Assembly (NCBI RefSeq): GCF_030936135.1
Contig: NC_082613.1
Location: forward strand, 7,130,001-7,194,000
Reading direction: 5' to 3'
Source: Gavia stellata
Taxonomy: Eukaryota > Chordata > Aves > Gaviiformes > Gaviidae
Length of the DNA stretch: 64,000 nucleotides
Positions 15,201 to 28,000 of the stretch are shown here, in pieces. The stretch's first letter is position 1; every line of letters starts with the position of its first letter. The position numbers and the translations under genes are program-made. The notes under the pieces are model-generated. The model was not told where the DNA came from and did no database searches. It was given only the letters and a program-made list of their open reading frames with translations.

Positions 15201-18200
15201 ATTCTTGCACTGAAAGTGCTCTTTAAAACACAACTTGAGGAAGCCGGTGTAGAACATCAGCTACGAAGAGAAGTTGAAATACAGTCTCATCTTAGGTAAA
15301 GTTTAGTGACCAGTTACACTCTTTGCTCCGTTTGTGTTCAAATAAACAAAGTAACCTTGTTTATGACAACATACCATCTTGAAGAGAAGTTTCTTTTCAA
15401 ACATGTGACACCTTGAAATTGCTAGTTAGGATTCTTGCCTTTCTGCATCAAGATTTACCTTTGTCTAGCTTGCAATGAAGTAACCTCTGGTAACAAATCT
15501 TCCTATTATAAAAAACCCCACCTTTGTCTGCTTGGATTTACATGGGTAACTGCAATTTCTCAAGTCTGAGCTTGTTTCTGGTATTGTTTCCTGGAAAATA
15601 AGCCCAACTTGCTGAAGAAATCAGTTGTTTCATGGTGTTCAAGCTTAAATTCGAAACCCCATAGGAATTGGCACCTTCAGTGCCAATGAGCTTCTTTACC
15701 TTCAATGGTGAACTACTCTTCCAGCTGCTGTAGAAAGATATGTTCAAGAAGGTACGAATTAGCCAAACTCTTGGCTAGCTGCTTGCTAGTAGGGAGTCTA
15801 AGCTGCTGCTTTGATAAATACCACCTGTTATGAAGCTCTCTTAATGGACATGTTGTGAGCTAAAGGAACACTTACAAGAGGTTGAAGTTCCTATGCTTGC
15901 CTTGAAAGGGGGGAGGCAGGAAAGGGAAATTAAAGTTATATGGACAAACACCTTGTTCAGAAGAATATTTAAATCTTTTTGCAGGCACCCCAACATTCTC
16001 AGATTATATGGCTACTTCCATGATGTTACAAGAGTCTACCTTATTCTAGAGTATGCACCTCGTGGAGAAGTCTACAAAGAGCTTCAGAAGCTTACCAAGT
16101 TTGATGAGCAAAGAACTGCTACTGTAGGTTGTTCTACCTTCTTATACATTACTTGGTCTTCATATCTGGAATATCTGCAGCATAAAGCCAGCTCTTCAGA
16201 TAAAGTTCTGTGTTCTGTTGTGTGAAACCGAGAGTCCTTAGATGCTAGTTTGCTTGTGCACTTGTAATAAGGAATACGTTGGGAAGACAAATTACTGCAC
16301 AGCACTAATATAACAATGTTCAGCATACCTAATATGGCAAGTGCTTGGTCACTTCAGGCAGAGCCTGTATTGCCAGATTTCAAGGGTTTAAGGAATAACT
16401 GCTCTAACTTAAACTACTAATTATGCCTAGAAAAGGCTATACTGTAGCCAGATAAGCTAGAGTGACAATGTCTTTAAAGATTTGTTCTCTTTCTAAATAC
16501 AGTACATCACAGAACTAGCAGATGCCCTATCATACTGTCATTCGAAGAGTGTGATTCACCGAGACATCAAGCCAGAAAACTTGCTGCTTGGCTCAAATGG
16601 AGAATTAAAAATTGCTGACTTTGGATGGTCTGTGCATGCTCCATCTTCTAGGTGAGAATGTAACATATATCTTATGCAGTGAAATACTACTTTAGTGAAA
16701 ATGTTAGCTTTCTTGTCACACTTACAGCTGTGGAATGGAGGTAAATGTGAACTTCTTAAAATACTGTGGAAAAAATCCTTTAAGAACTGGGCCATTGCAG
16801 CAAATGTCTTATGGTCATCTGCTATAGTAGCAGAGAGGGTGTTAATCCTGTTTTTTTTCAACTTATATAGTTCAAAACTTGCTGAACCTGAAACAATTGA
16901 AGAAGGTTGGTGTACTGTTGTAGGTTTATAGTGGTCCCTGAGATACCAGACCAGCACTTGTGTACAAACATCACACTAGCAGTATACTTAAGACATTTCC
17001 TTAATTAGTTTGAATTGCACCTGACAAAGGAAGACTATATTTGATCTAGGAAGTGGGATGAAAAAAGGAAGGATAAGACTGAATGCAGTGACTGAGATGC
17101 TTTAAAGCAAAAGTAGAAAACTTACTGCTGGAACTTCTTTACCAGGTATTCTGGTGGTGCTGAGTCTATGCAGGGTAGCCTGCACTGAGATACAGATGAT
17201 TGCCAGCATTAACTTCTACTTGGCTCTTGAAATGGATCTTATAATTGTCATAATCAGTAAATAATTAACTTAAACTTTTCTTCAGGCGAACAACTCTCTG
17301 TGGGACACTTGACTACCTGCCTCCTGAGATGATTGAGGGAAGAACACATGATGAAAAGGTGGATATATGGAGCCTGGGAGTTCTGTGCTATGAATTCCTT
17401 GTAGGGAAACCACCTTTTGAAGCAGCAACATACCAGGAAACCTACAGAGCTATTTCCAGGGTATGTGCCAAAACTTATTTGTGCTAGCTGAATTGTGCTG
17501 CCTTTCAGTTCTATTGTCTTATTGAAGCTTAACAAACGGTCATCTTGAAGGGCATTTATTATAACTGGAGCTGTAGTAAGACATAATGATATGCATAAAA
17601 CTAGATCCCTAAAGCTGTCTTCAGTCATTCTACTGAATGACTATAAGAGACCTTAAGATACCTTGCCTTACTTCCTTGGTTCTACCCTGTTTCTGCCTGC
17701 ATCTGAACTTCTACCTCTTTCATAAAGCAACTAATTTTCTGTACATCTTCCCTTTTTCTGATTTATAAAATGAATAATTAACACTCAAGGTGTTACTAAA
17801 AATGCATAAGCTTAACTTTCCCTGTTGCATACCCTAGAAAGGTTCCAGCAAACTTGTCATCTTTGAAATACATTGAAAAATACACTAGCTTAACTTCTAC
17901 AAGCAGAGAGAACCTTGTTTTCTTCAGGATTGTGATGAAATTACTTAACCTTATCTCAATAGGCATAAGGTGCATAGCCCACAAGGCTGACACAACTTTC
18001 CTTTCTAGATCTACCTTGGAGGGTAGAGCCCTTTGTCTCTCTAGTTTGGTTATTGCTAAAGAACTTTTGCATCATCTTTAGTGTTGTTCCTTTTCCTTAG
18101 GTGGAATTCAAGTTTCCTCCATTTGTAACAGAAGGTGCAAGGGATTTAATTTCAAAGCTTCTGAAGCATAACCCATTCCATCGACTGCCCCTGAAGGATG

Positions 18201-18286
18201 TACTTCTTCATCCCTGGATTACTGCAAACTCTACAAAGGTGCCCAACAGCAGAAAGAGTGATGTTGCTGCCCCATCCAGAACATAG
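12290..18286 (+). CDS. AURKA: AURKA, Aurora kinase A, spliced CDS
   Basis: Mitotic serine/threonine kinase of centrosomes and spindle, activated by TPX2. Coding exons: 12290-12343, 13460-13742, 14327-14405, 15104-15295, 15985-16123, 16503-16651, 17286-17460 and 18101-18286. All introns are GT-AG with consistent phases; total 1257 nt, 418 aa (human 403). Features in order: KEN near residue 6; QRVL of the A-box region at 49-52; kinase domain from about 147 with glycine loop GKGKFGNVY (155-162), catalytic lysine in ALKVL (K176), HRDIKPEN (D270), DFG (D288) and activation loop RRTTLCGT (T301/T302, equal to human T287/T288); then RLPL at 385, matching the human RxxL D-box. The ATG at 12290 has A at -3 and G at +4. 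An in-frame ATG lies 21 nt upstream in poor context. The linker carries a short duplication absent from human. Confidence 0.99.
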
Positions 18287-18812
18287 TCTTAGCAGAGGTG
18301 ACCTCATGGGATCAACAAGAGGAGTCTTTGTACTGTGACTACTGTAATGCTTACAATAGGAAAAGCAGGTCTTGGAATCCAGTGGCAACTGGAATGCAGA
18401 TCTTTGGGTTGGCCATCTTAAACTCTAATTGCAATGTAAAACTATTTGACTTTTAGCTGGAGGTTGCAGAATACTTAATATACTTGAAATCCAGTTACAT
18501 GTGGGCCAGGTTTGTTGATGTAAGTATTAAGCTGTTCAAGGCTCTTATGATGTGGTCTGTCCTGGTAATGGTTCATTGTTTTAACAAGAGGAAGTTGTGG
18601 TTCTAGCTTATTGAACAGTGCAATATCCCAGAGATACCTGCCTCCTAACTTATTGGGCTGCTAAGGGTATCCTAACTGTGGTGTAATCTGAAACTGAGTG
18701 AGGTGAATGCATTTCTCAAAGTGTCCTAAAAATGATGTGTGCATTATTTTTGTCTCTTTTGTCTTAAATGTGAGCACTCAAATTTTTAAATAAAGATTTG
18801 TTATATACTGCT
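18287..18812 (+). other. AURKA: AURKA 3' UTR and poly(A) signal
   Basis: The stop TAG at 18284-18286 is followed by about 500 nt of non-coding sequence. AATAAA at 18789-18794 is followed by a T-rich stretch, a typical cleavage context. A 3' UTR of this length suits the gene. Confidence 0.85.
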
Positions 18813-19084
18813 GCCAGCATGGCAAGGTTCCTTATAGCATTTATCACTTTGACTGGCTGTCTCATAACCACTTGTCTCTACCATTGAAACCTAGACCTGC
18901 TTCTTCCTTTTTTTTAATGCAGTTATTCAAAGACAACAGGCTCTGGAAGCACTTCTAATAGGCCTGGAAACTATTGTTACCAAACAGGATACGTAACAGG
19001 AACTAAAGTTAACATCTAGTGTTTATGGTGTTATTCCCTAAAATGTAGCAAGGGTACATTTTACTATTTTCCAGTAAAACACTT

Positions 19085-21063
19085 CAAGCAAACAGAAAGC
19101 AATTTATTTTTGTTATAAGACTTTAAGGTCATATTCACTATTTTACAAGCCATTTTAAAAAATGATCCTTTTACAAGCAAGGATTCTAGAATTCAAAATA
19201 TTAATTTAAAATATACTTTGCAAAAAAACTTCATCTAAACAAACAAATTACCAGTAGTTTATACAACCATATTTATCTTCATAGGTAATCTGAATTCTGG
19301 TCATAATTTAAATGAAGCTGTGTTTCTTTACTGCAAGAAAATCTCTAGTGCTGGTGACTTTAACTTCTAGGTGCATTTGCTTTAAATGATTCTTGCTTTA
19401 CAGAAACCTTTTTTTTTTGAAAAAGAAAAAGCTTGAATATTCCTCTATCAACTGTAGGACAAACATACTTATCAGAAATGACTGATTAAATGAAGGAAAC
19501 AAGGATGCCTTGTGATTATCTGGAATTCTTTTGTTATCCTTAGTAACAGAACATTGCCCTAAACTGATACAAAGAGAGGGCATGTAGGGGAAAAAAAAAC
19601 AACACAGAAAAGCTTCTCTGAACAGGAGAAAAGACAAGCCAAGTAAGACTTACTGTAAGAGTAAATCAGAGGTACAAAGACATATGTGGCTGCAACTCAT
19701 CCTCCCAGAGCACAAGCTGCTTGCTCACTTGTGAGGCTGAGGATCCTCAGACCTTTCAACCAACCTATGGGTTGGACTTTCTGAATGGGAAAGGAGTTAG
19801 TAAGCACAAGGACAGAGAAAGACAATGTAAAAAGAACAGACCTGGAAGGAGGAACAGGTCCAAAAGACCACCAGCTCTCTCACAGAAGCACTGTCCTAAA
19901 TCTGAAACCCAGGTTTACCACAGAACATTAGATTGACTACATGGTTTTGGGATCCAGTCTTTTAGGTTAACTGAAAAGTGGTATGTGAATATATGTATGT
20001 GCAACTACATTCTAATAAGAACAGTGTCCACATAAGGAAAGGAAAAGCACCTCTCACTGGTACATTCAACAGTCTGTCAGACAAAAGTACAGTTCATAGC
20101 TTCTCAGGAGCAATTCCTGGGATGTCTGGACTTCAGGTGCAGACTTCAGTTTCACCCACAGGAGCAGAAAGCTGCTAGGGTTAGTTTTCAGATAAAAATG
20201 TGTCTCCAGTACAAAGCCAGATGTCAATATGTTACACACCCACAGATACCTTGCCTCTGACTTGATCTTTGGAATATGTTCACAAAGGAGGTAATTCTGG
20301 TTATACTGATTTCAGTAGACTCAGGATTCAGTCTGAGTCTATAGGCATAAAAATTATAAAAAAGGACTTTCAGTAAGGCCAGTTCTTAGCCTATAAATAA
20401 AGCACATCTTCAAACAATAAAATCTTGAAACATGGAAGCACCACAAAGGAGCTGTAGTTTCAGAACAGTGCATCACCTATTCTGGCTAAAACAATTATCA
20501 CCGTGTAATAATTAAGCATGTGTGTTGTATTGCAAGACTGGGGTCAAAATATATGCCTTTTATAACAAAAGAAACACCTGCTTACAACCTTAGATTCCTA
20601 TACATACACTTACCAAAAGAACTATTCATATAGTAGGATATTGTTTATTCCACAGACTATTAGGAAGAGAATCTTACTTTGTTTCCCAACTACACAGTAA
20701 TAAACAAATGCTGCCACTCTATTTTGACACAAAAAAAATTAAGGCTCAAAAAGCTAGATTATAAAGACCCAGAGCTGTGTGTTCTAAAGAGACTGCTCAT
20801 TGTCAAGCATTTATATTACCACTTACAGTGGAAACCAGATACCATTTCAATGTGTTTTTCCCAAGAAGAGGCGGCAAAAGGGAAAGAAGATAAAGACAGC
20901 ACTTTTCACAGTGTAACATTTACCTGAAAGAACAAGTAGGAAATGCAAGAGGAGGTCAGCATTAACATGAATCCAAATAAGTCTTTTAAAGACATTTAGC
21001 AATCTGAAAAGCTACACGGATATAGAGCATTTAAAAAACAGAGTAAAAACCAATAAGAAATCA
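19085..21063 (-). other. FAM210B: FAM210B 3' UTR region
   Basis: Minus-strand AATAAA hexamers occur near 20649-20644 and at 19108-19103. The distal one is followed on the minus strand by a GU-rich stretch. If the distal site is used, the 3' UTR is about 2 kb and ends within about 300 bp of the AURKA 3' end. Open frames inside this region are not convincing as genes. Confidence 0.5.
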
Positions 21064-24000
21064 TCATGGATTTGGGGTAGGAGGTTTGAAGAAACCAATC
21101 TTCCGGCAGTATCGGACAATAAATGGCACAGAAACTATAGTAATGCTGATTCGTACTGGAGCAAACAATTTGTGAATAGCATATGCCAACACAAATGTAC
21201 TTGTACCAGCAGCCATTTTAGATTGCAACGATGATTCATTGAAACCAAGTTTGAAGAGGACTGCAGTCATATCCACACCACTGGGGAAAAAGAAAACAAG
21301 ATTTTTTTAGTTTATTTTAAGGTTGCACGCTAAAGAATACAAATTAAAAGTGCTATTTCTCCCAGGGAATTTAACATGGCATACTTCCAGCTCTAGAATT
21401 TATGTTTAAATCTAGATGTTGTTAAATAAAAGCAATGAATTATTTCAGCAGTAACAGCTCAAGTTCTGTGGCAATAACACACGTAATATTTTCAGACGCA
21501 CTTTTTTTCTTAAATTGACAAGTTCCCTATGAAGTCAAATATGCTCTTAGTTTTACAACTGTATAGCTGCAGCATGTGCATGGAGAATACTCAGCCCCAT
21601 GCTCAACCTTCTGATAACATAATCCAGTCCTCTACTTTTGAATTTTAAAAACATTAGAAATTTGTGAATTTGTGTTGGAAATTCATCTTCCCAAAATTTA
21701 CAATAAAGTCTATTCTGTGTCTTGTGGAATAATTGCTGGAGGTAATTTAGGAATTAAATTTGTAACGGAGGTGCAGCGTTGAAGAGGTCTTCGGGGTGGA
21801 GTGTGGCGAATATGCAAGGAATCCATCCCACAGAAGTTCCCTAGGCAACCTTAGATGTTGGCAACACCAGGGGAGCTTGGTGCGCTGACTCTAAGAGAAA
21901 CTACACGGAGGGTGGAGCGGAGTGAAGACACTGCGGCCAGGCTCTGTGATAAGACGGGAACTGGAAGGTACTATGGAACTGACAAGCTGCATATTTACTA
22001 CCCTGAGCTGCATATTTACCACCCTGAGCCAACAGTCTGTCATTTTTTGACAAAATACTATCCTTTGGGTGAACTTTGCTCATTATAATCTCATTATAAT
22101 ACCAGAAAACACACCTCCATCCCAAAGCTACCCACCTCCAAGGTGCGACCACCCCTCACTGAGCTTGCGCTCTGAATTTTTCTTAGTCTATACCTTTAAA
22201 AGTAGACGAGAAACTTTTACACCAATTACAATAGAGGTATGTATGACTAGAGTCACTCAAGCTCCACCTGTAAGGACAAATAATATAAAAATGGCTTAGG
22301 AGAGGAAGGATGCCAGGGAAGATACCATCGCAGACCACCTTTGACACCTGGGATCAGTCGACAGGCTGAGCCTCTCTTCCCCCCCACAGGGACGCCTTTG
22401 GGTAAGATTCGAACACTTGGTTATACCAAGTGCTTCCCCGGGAAACTTAGAAATCTCTATAGAGTTGCTTTATAACTTAACGCGTTTGTAGCCAGGCTAT
22501 ATTACTCACATTCTTGGTATCTGCACATGCTTTGCAAGCAGTAATTTTATCACCGGCAATCCAAAAGAACTTGTGTATCTGTTGCTTCAATAAACTGCAC
22601 TATTCACTAACCTAGCCGTGAGAGTTCTCATTGAACGCCACCAAATCCCTTAAGTGTGGCCGTGCTAGTTCATGGAACGCGACTAGACTGAAAGTGTGCA
22701 GTGTTACGAGTGTATCCGTAATTGTGAGAGTTCAATACACTGAACGCGACCAGACTTGTAACATCCTGATGGTGTTACGAGTGTATCCGTAATCGTGAGA
22801 GTTCAATACATTGAACGCGACCGGACTTGTAACACAGAAAAATTGGGCATCACTCAGAATCTAAGCCTAGCCGCCCCCAGCCCCTCTGATATCTGAGGAC
22901 AAGCTGGAACGCAAGGGGGTTTATTTTCTGCCAAATTGCCTTGCCCTTTAATGCGACAGTCTTGATGAAATTGATCACATAAGTATAGATCAACTCAAAC
23001 CAAATAAGGTACCTGTTGTTAGGCTTAGAGTGTTCTAACAGAAGAGTACAAAGCTCTTAAAATGACAAGTATCTTATCTAAAATCTAGCAAGTGAAGGAA
23101 CTATTATGGATCTCAAATAAGCGTTATCCACCAAATCTATTAATATTTTAATTCTCTATAGACATAGCAGCTTTCATCAAGGTTCCTATGTCTGGAGTAA
23201 TTTTCCAAAAGAAGTTGTTACTGTAACTTTTCCCCCTTCACTTGCCAGTATAGTATCTTGTAACCGGGAGTTAAATCATACCCTAAGAAAAAAAACTTTC
23301 ATTGTCACCCTGTGCCACGATGATATAGTAAACGAGAGAAATCAGGCATTCACATGTTCCCACTGACGTCAAGAGTAAGCGGCAGGGAATGCCTTGAGAA
23401 ACGACGTGTTTCCCTATCTCCTCAGTTGAAATACCTCATGCTCAACAGATATATCTATAACTGATGCATTCCCACCAGAAGCCACATACACAATTTCCCA
23501 CCTGACTCTTACACAGTTATCTAGTATTTTCTTTTTTAATCTAATCCTGTTTTAGTGGCTGTTACCTTCTGCAGTTTCAACTGCAGAAATTGAGTTCAAC
23601 ACCCAGAAAAATAAATTTATCTCTAAGCTCCAGCACTTTTGTATGGCTCTATCTGTACAGACCATACTACTGTTTGAGAACAACAGATATCTCTTCAGAA
23701 CAAAAATAAATTCTCTCATCTGGCTAGTTACTCTGGTTCAGACTCTACTCTGCTGTTTTCACCTGCCCACCATGTACCATGAACCTAAGCAAAAAGACCA
23801 TTTACGTCTATCTTCTCTCATGCCCAATGGGAGATTAGATCCATTTATGGATCCATCTGTACCCAAAATTCAGAAGATTACTGTGTATAGATCAAACAGG
23901 CATAGAGTACATGTCTCCTTCCAGAACAAATGCAACGGTAAGATATTTTTCTTGGCTAAACCATCACCTAGAGGCTACAAACAACTGTACAAACCTCACC

Positions 24001-27000
24001 TTGACACAGCCAGGTAGAAGATTCCTAGAGATACTAATGAAATTCCAACATGGAATGAAACCCCTACAGCACCATATTCTTTAAAAACTTGTTTCAGTTG
24101 CTGGGATTTGTTGAGTTTCTTGTTTTCACCACTGGGATCCGTGGCTGCCTTTTCGGGGGATACACTTGCATCCTAAAAAGAAAACAATTAAAAGTATTTA
24201 TCAGCGTTAAGCACAATATGATATTCCAGTCAGTTGAACCAATCTGAAATAATGAAAGAAGTGGCTTGTATATAGTGCTGTTCAGAATACTTTGGGAAAG
24301 ATAGTAACACACTTTCGCTCTTTCACATCAGGGTAGCAGATGCCTGTGGCAGAGCCCATGCAAGCTCCCTTTTCGCAACTATTCGTATCAAAGGGATGCA
24401 GTGAGCTTGGTGCAAATTCTTACACAATGCAAGTTTCATAACTGAAAAGAGTTATTATAGTCCCAGTCTTCCATTTGATCCAAATGTGTGCCACGGCACA
24501 CCCCACACAGTTGCTTGAGAGATAAGACTGAGGTTGCCAAAGAGATCTTCGCTTACACCCACTGCTCAGCTTTATACAGTGAATTCTTGTAACATAGCTT
24601 TTTGTTCAAGGGCTGAGCAGCTGATGGCACTGGAAGCCTACATGATACCACGCTAATGCTGGCTTACTAACAAATTACTGATAGAAGAGGTCCAACATTT
24701 AAGTTCCTATAAATCACCCTCTGTACATCAGCTGAAAAAACGAAGAACTAGGGAACTGCTACTGTTGACAACAAGCAGCAATACTGTTGCCATGATGTAG
24801 ACAACAGCTACACAGACACGCCAGTGCTGGTGTAAATAGCCTAACTTCACTGAAAATGTTTGTCATAGTAAAATTTATTGACAGCTTTTTATCTGGGTAA
24901 ATTTAAAGTGCAGAACTTCATACTAAAATACACCCCAAAGCAATCTGATAGTGCAATGCAGGCAAAGAAGGACATATAGGCTGCTAGCACTAAGACAGCC
25001 CTTGGATATCTCCTCATACTTGCCATAGATGAAATACTAAGTGAAAAAAGAAAACATTTCCACAAAGACCTCCCGATTTCTCTCTAATTAGTGAGCAGTT
25101 GTCAGGAAAGATTACAGGAGTCCTTTCTTTTCATCTGAATTCAGCAGCGGTCATGACTATATGACAGCCAGACTAAAGGCCACTGCTGCCCACAGGACAG
25201 ATACAACTACCGAGTGCTGGGCACCACTTTGTCCTACTGTGGATTGGTTTCAAGGCACACAAATTAGAAGAAAAATACTTTTGATTAATTCTTGGACTTA
25301 GCGAGATTGTAAATTAGGATACAACACAGGCTCCTCTTACAATACTCACGGTAGGATGAACTCGCTTTAATCAGTGATTTTAACCATAGCAACCACACCA
25401 CCCCCCAGGAAAACTTACGTTTACTGCTGGTTTTCTCTTTTTAATTGTAATTTTGTTACTTTGTATTTCATTTTGACAGAAGATCACGCTGATCCATAAA
25501 TATGTATTTAGGGAATTGTGTAGCTCAACTTATTCTGATTCTTGTATTTTTAAAATTTTCAAACATAAAACAGTATTTTAATAGAAACTGAAACTTGACT
25601 AAGAAACAAAAATGTCCAGTAGAAAAAGAAAACCTTTATTGCTTAAACCAAGCAGTTTTAACACTAGAAGGTAAATGAGGAAAAAAATGCTCAAATATAT
25701 ATGTTTTTAAGCAAGCTCATTAAGCAAAAGAATGGATGCATAGTTAGATAATCTAATTCCTTTCAGCCACTGGAAGTAAGTAGATTCCATACATGGCTGT
25801 ACTACATGGCTGCTACTTCAGCATGTTTCAGAACTCATTCTCTCACTCTTCAGTTTTATTAGAGGAAAGGGGGGGTGGGGGAACAGGAGGGAAGAATGCT
25901 GTTTTAACTCCCAGTCTCTAAAATTTAAATACTGAGTTACTGAATAGAGCTGGTTGAATAAACTGAACAAAATAATCTCATAATACCTTCTGCCAAAAAT
26001 CTCTCCTAACAATTCAATCAACTTCACATGCTTAGTCAAGAATACACATTTATTCAACAGTGTGATTTTCTTAAAAGCCAAGCATGGTTTGAATGGTATT
26101 TTAAGATTTAATAGCTTATAGTGAATTTTTCATCCAAACAAAGATGATAATTATCTATTTAAGGAGCCAAACATTAAGATTTTCTTCAGATAGCTGCCAT
26201 GCAAACAGGAGTTGACAATCTCCAGAGATACATAAGCCTCAGAGGAACTCTGGGTCTTACAGCCACGCTTGCAAGGTGGATCATAAGGACTGAAAAATAG
26301 CTTGTTCTCATCACCCAAGTACATTTCAATTCACTCATGCTCTCAGGCTCACATGCCAGGTAATTTCTGAATGGTATCGAAGCAAGATGTTAAAAAAGTA
26401 CCACTTCAGCAGATATTATTTGGACTACCCAGTACGATCATGCCCTGAATAATGTACAACTTAGCAAAGAAAGCTACCTATTTTCCATATAATTCTGGTA
26501 CGATATTTCTGCTAGAAAGTCAACTTTATTTCCAACATTTAGACAAAGATACAGGTTCTGGACAAACTAAGGCACGAAAACAAATTTGAAACATCATGTT
26601 ATGCTCTGTAACAAGGCTACAGAAGTTAACCTGAAAATTAAGCTGTAGAAATTAAACTGTAAATGAGGCTTTGTATGGAAAGCTCACATTCACAATCTTG
26701 GCACAAGCAGGTCCCTGTCTCTTACAGAAACCCAGCACAAATCATGATTTAATCATCTACTGCAGGGTAGAAAACAGTTACATCTAAGTCCTTTATTTGC
26801 CTTTCTCCCTGAGACAATTCAACTTTAAAACCAAAACAATGAATGGTACAAATTTATAAACATTTTTCCTTCCCATCTCCAAAAAAATGAAGCAGATGTT
26901 GAAACACAGTGAAACACGTAGCTAAGCGGGTGCACGTTCGTGTTTTCTCTCTCAGCTAACGAAGAGGCGCAGCCAGGGTGGGGACCCCTCTCCGCAGGCA

Positions 27001-27595
27001 TCCCGCCAGCCTGCCGCCCGCTGTCATCTTCAGGGGCTGAACCCCACGGTGCTTTTAGAAAACCGTTTCAGCCACCGCCACCAGGAACACCCGGGCTTCT
27101 CTGTGTCTGCCTGCATTACTGAAATCCCCTTTCTTCATGACTCACCTGAGACGCTCAAAGGCTGCAGCCCCCAGGGAAAACCGCCCCCCCCCCCCCCCGA
27201 GGCGGTGCAGGCCAGCTGAACCCTTAATCTTGAGAACACCCCCAAAAGCTGTAAAACACTTCCAGACCAGGACAACTTGTGCTTTAATCAAAGCTACGAT
27301 CCGCTCCCCACCAAGGCATCTCCCTCCAGAGGCGGGCCCTGAGGCCGGGCTGCCCCCTCACACAGCGCAGTACCTCACGGGGGGCTCCCAGACCGCGCCC
27401 CCCGCCCCCTACCTTAGCGGAGGTGCCGGCGGCGGATCGCAACGTTACAAGGGGCAGCGGCGGGCTCAGACCAGTCCAGGCGAGGCGGGGGCCGCAGCCC
27501 AAGACGCGGGGGACGGGGACGAGCGGGAGGCGGCGCGGGGGGCTGCGCAGCACCGCCGGCGGCCACAGCGGGCCCAGGCGCACCAGGCGGTACAT
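21064..27595 (-). CDS. FAM210B: FAM210B, mitochondrial inner-membrane protein with DUF1279 domain, spliced CDS
   Basis: Coding exons on the minus strand: 27595-27413, 24172-24000 and 21280-21064; 573 nt, 190 aa (human 192). Residues 1-61 contain no Asp or Glu and many Arg (MYRLVRLGPLWPP start), as expected of a mitochondrial targeting sequence. The DUF1279 region spans about 88-180 and is nearly identical to human. It contains QVFKEYGAVGV, a hydrophobic helix at about 97-117, then SSGVDMTAVLFKLGF, KMAAGTSTFVLAYAIHKLFA and a C-terminal KIGFFKPP. Both introns are GT-AG and phases agree (0 then 2). The reading frame stays open upstream of this ATG, but I see no earlier ATG in it. In mammals the protein is mitochondrial and linked to erythroid differentiation. 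No lesion is seen. Confidence 0.97.
21761..22834 (+). mobile_element. Probable endogenous retrovirus LTR (solo), antisense in FAM210B intron 2
   Basis: The block begins TGTAACGG and ends CTTGTAACA, the TG...CA form of LTR ends. It contains U3-like short direct repeats (a 21-bp unit at 21986 and 22007; CTCATTATAAT twice at 22079), a TATA-like ATATAAAA near 22283 and a CAATAAAC poly(A) motif near 22589. A CpG-containing tail follows with a 71-bp tandem duplication. No gag, pol or env frame is visible. I could not confirm matching target-site duplications, and the 1.07-kb length is long, so the limits are uncertain. The family is not recognised. Confidence 0.5.
22701..22836 (+). repeat. 71-bp tandem repeat in the U5-like part of the LTR
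   Basis: Two copies begin at 22701 and 22772 with GTGTTACGAGTGTATCCGTA, and each runs into TGAACGCGACC and ACTTGTAACA. They differ at only a few positions. More degenerate versions of the same unit (GAACGCGAC, GTGAGAGTTC) occur just upstream from about 22618, suggesting four or so rounds of duplication. Confidence 0.85.
27184..27198. repeat. C15 homopolymer run
   Basis: Fifteen consecutive C in the first intron of FAM210B, next to the CpG island. Such runs are length-variable and prone to sequencing error; the G-rich strand can form quadruplex structures. Confidence 0.9.
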
Positions 27596-27684
27596 AGCAA
27601 CGGCGCAACAGCGCAGCCCCAACTCTGCGCGCCGAGCGGGGCGGGCGACCAGACCTGACAAGCCGAACACCCGCCCCGCCCGGC

Positions 27685-27759
27685 GGCGGGAGCCCTCCTC
27701 CTTAAAGGCGCAGCGCCCCCTTAGGGGGCGCTGCGCCTTTAAGGAGGAGGGCTCCCGCC
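27685..27759. repeat. 75-nt near-perfect palindrome in the FAM210B promoter
   Basis: Two 37-nt arms are exact reverse complements around a single unpaired T at 27722. The left arm starts GGCGGGAGCCCTCC and the right arm ends GGAGGGCTCCCGCC. Weaker complementarity continues outward on both sides (about 27671-27775). It lies about 90 bp upstream of the FAM210B ATG. Confidence 0.95.
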
Positions 27760-28000
27760 CTCGGGCGGGCTGGCGGTTATTTGAGGGAGGGCGGTTACGG
27801 GTGTCGCTGCCTGCTGAGGGGGAGCGAGCGTTGCGCTCTTTTAGTCTGAGGGGAAAAAAGTCTTTAAGGGCCGTGTGTTACCTCTTGGGACGGTGTGAAG
27901 CAGTCCCCTGCCTTGTCTTGGCTGGCTAAACCCCCTCCGCCTCTCTGGAGGGAGCTGTAGGAGCGTGACCACAGCAGCTTTTCGGTGTGGCCTTCCAGGT

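Larger units (their letters stand above)
26930..28000. promoter_or_regulatory. FAM210B: CpG island and promoter of FAM210B, possibly bidirectional
   Basis: GC- and CpG-rich block around FAM210B exon 1 and the sequence to its right. The plus-strand side (27760-27960) keeps promoter-like composition for about 250 bp beyond the FAM210B start, so a divergent transcript is possible. I see no coding exon immediately downstream. Confidence 0.8.

Noticed and set aside
27137-27929. Plus-strand frames of 168-173 codons opposite FAM210B exon 1
   Set aside because: GC-rich shadows antisense to a conserved exon, with no conserved sequence of their own.
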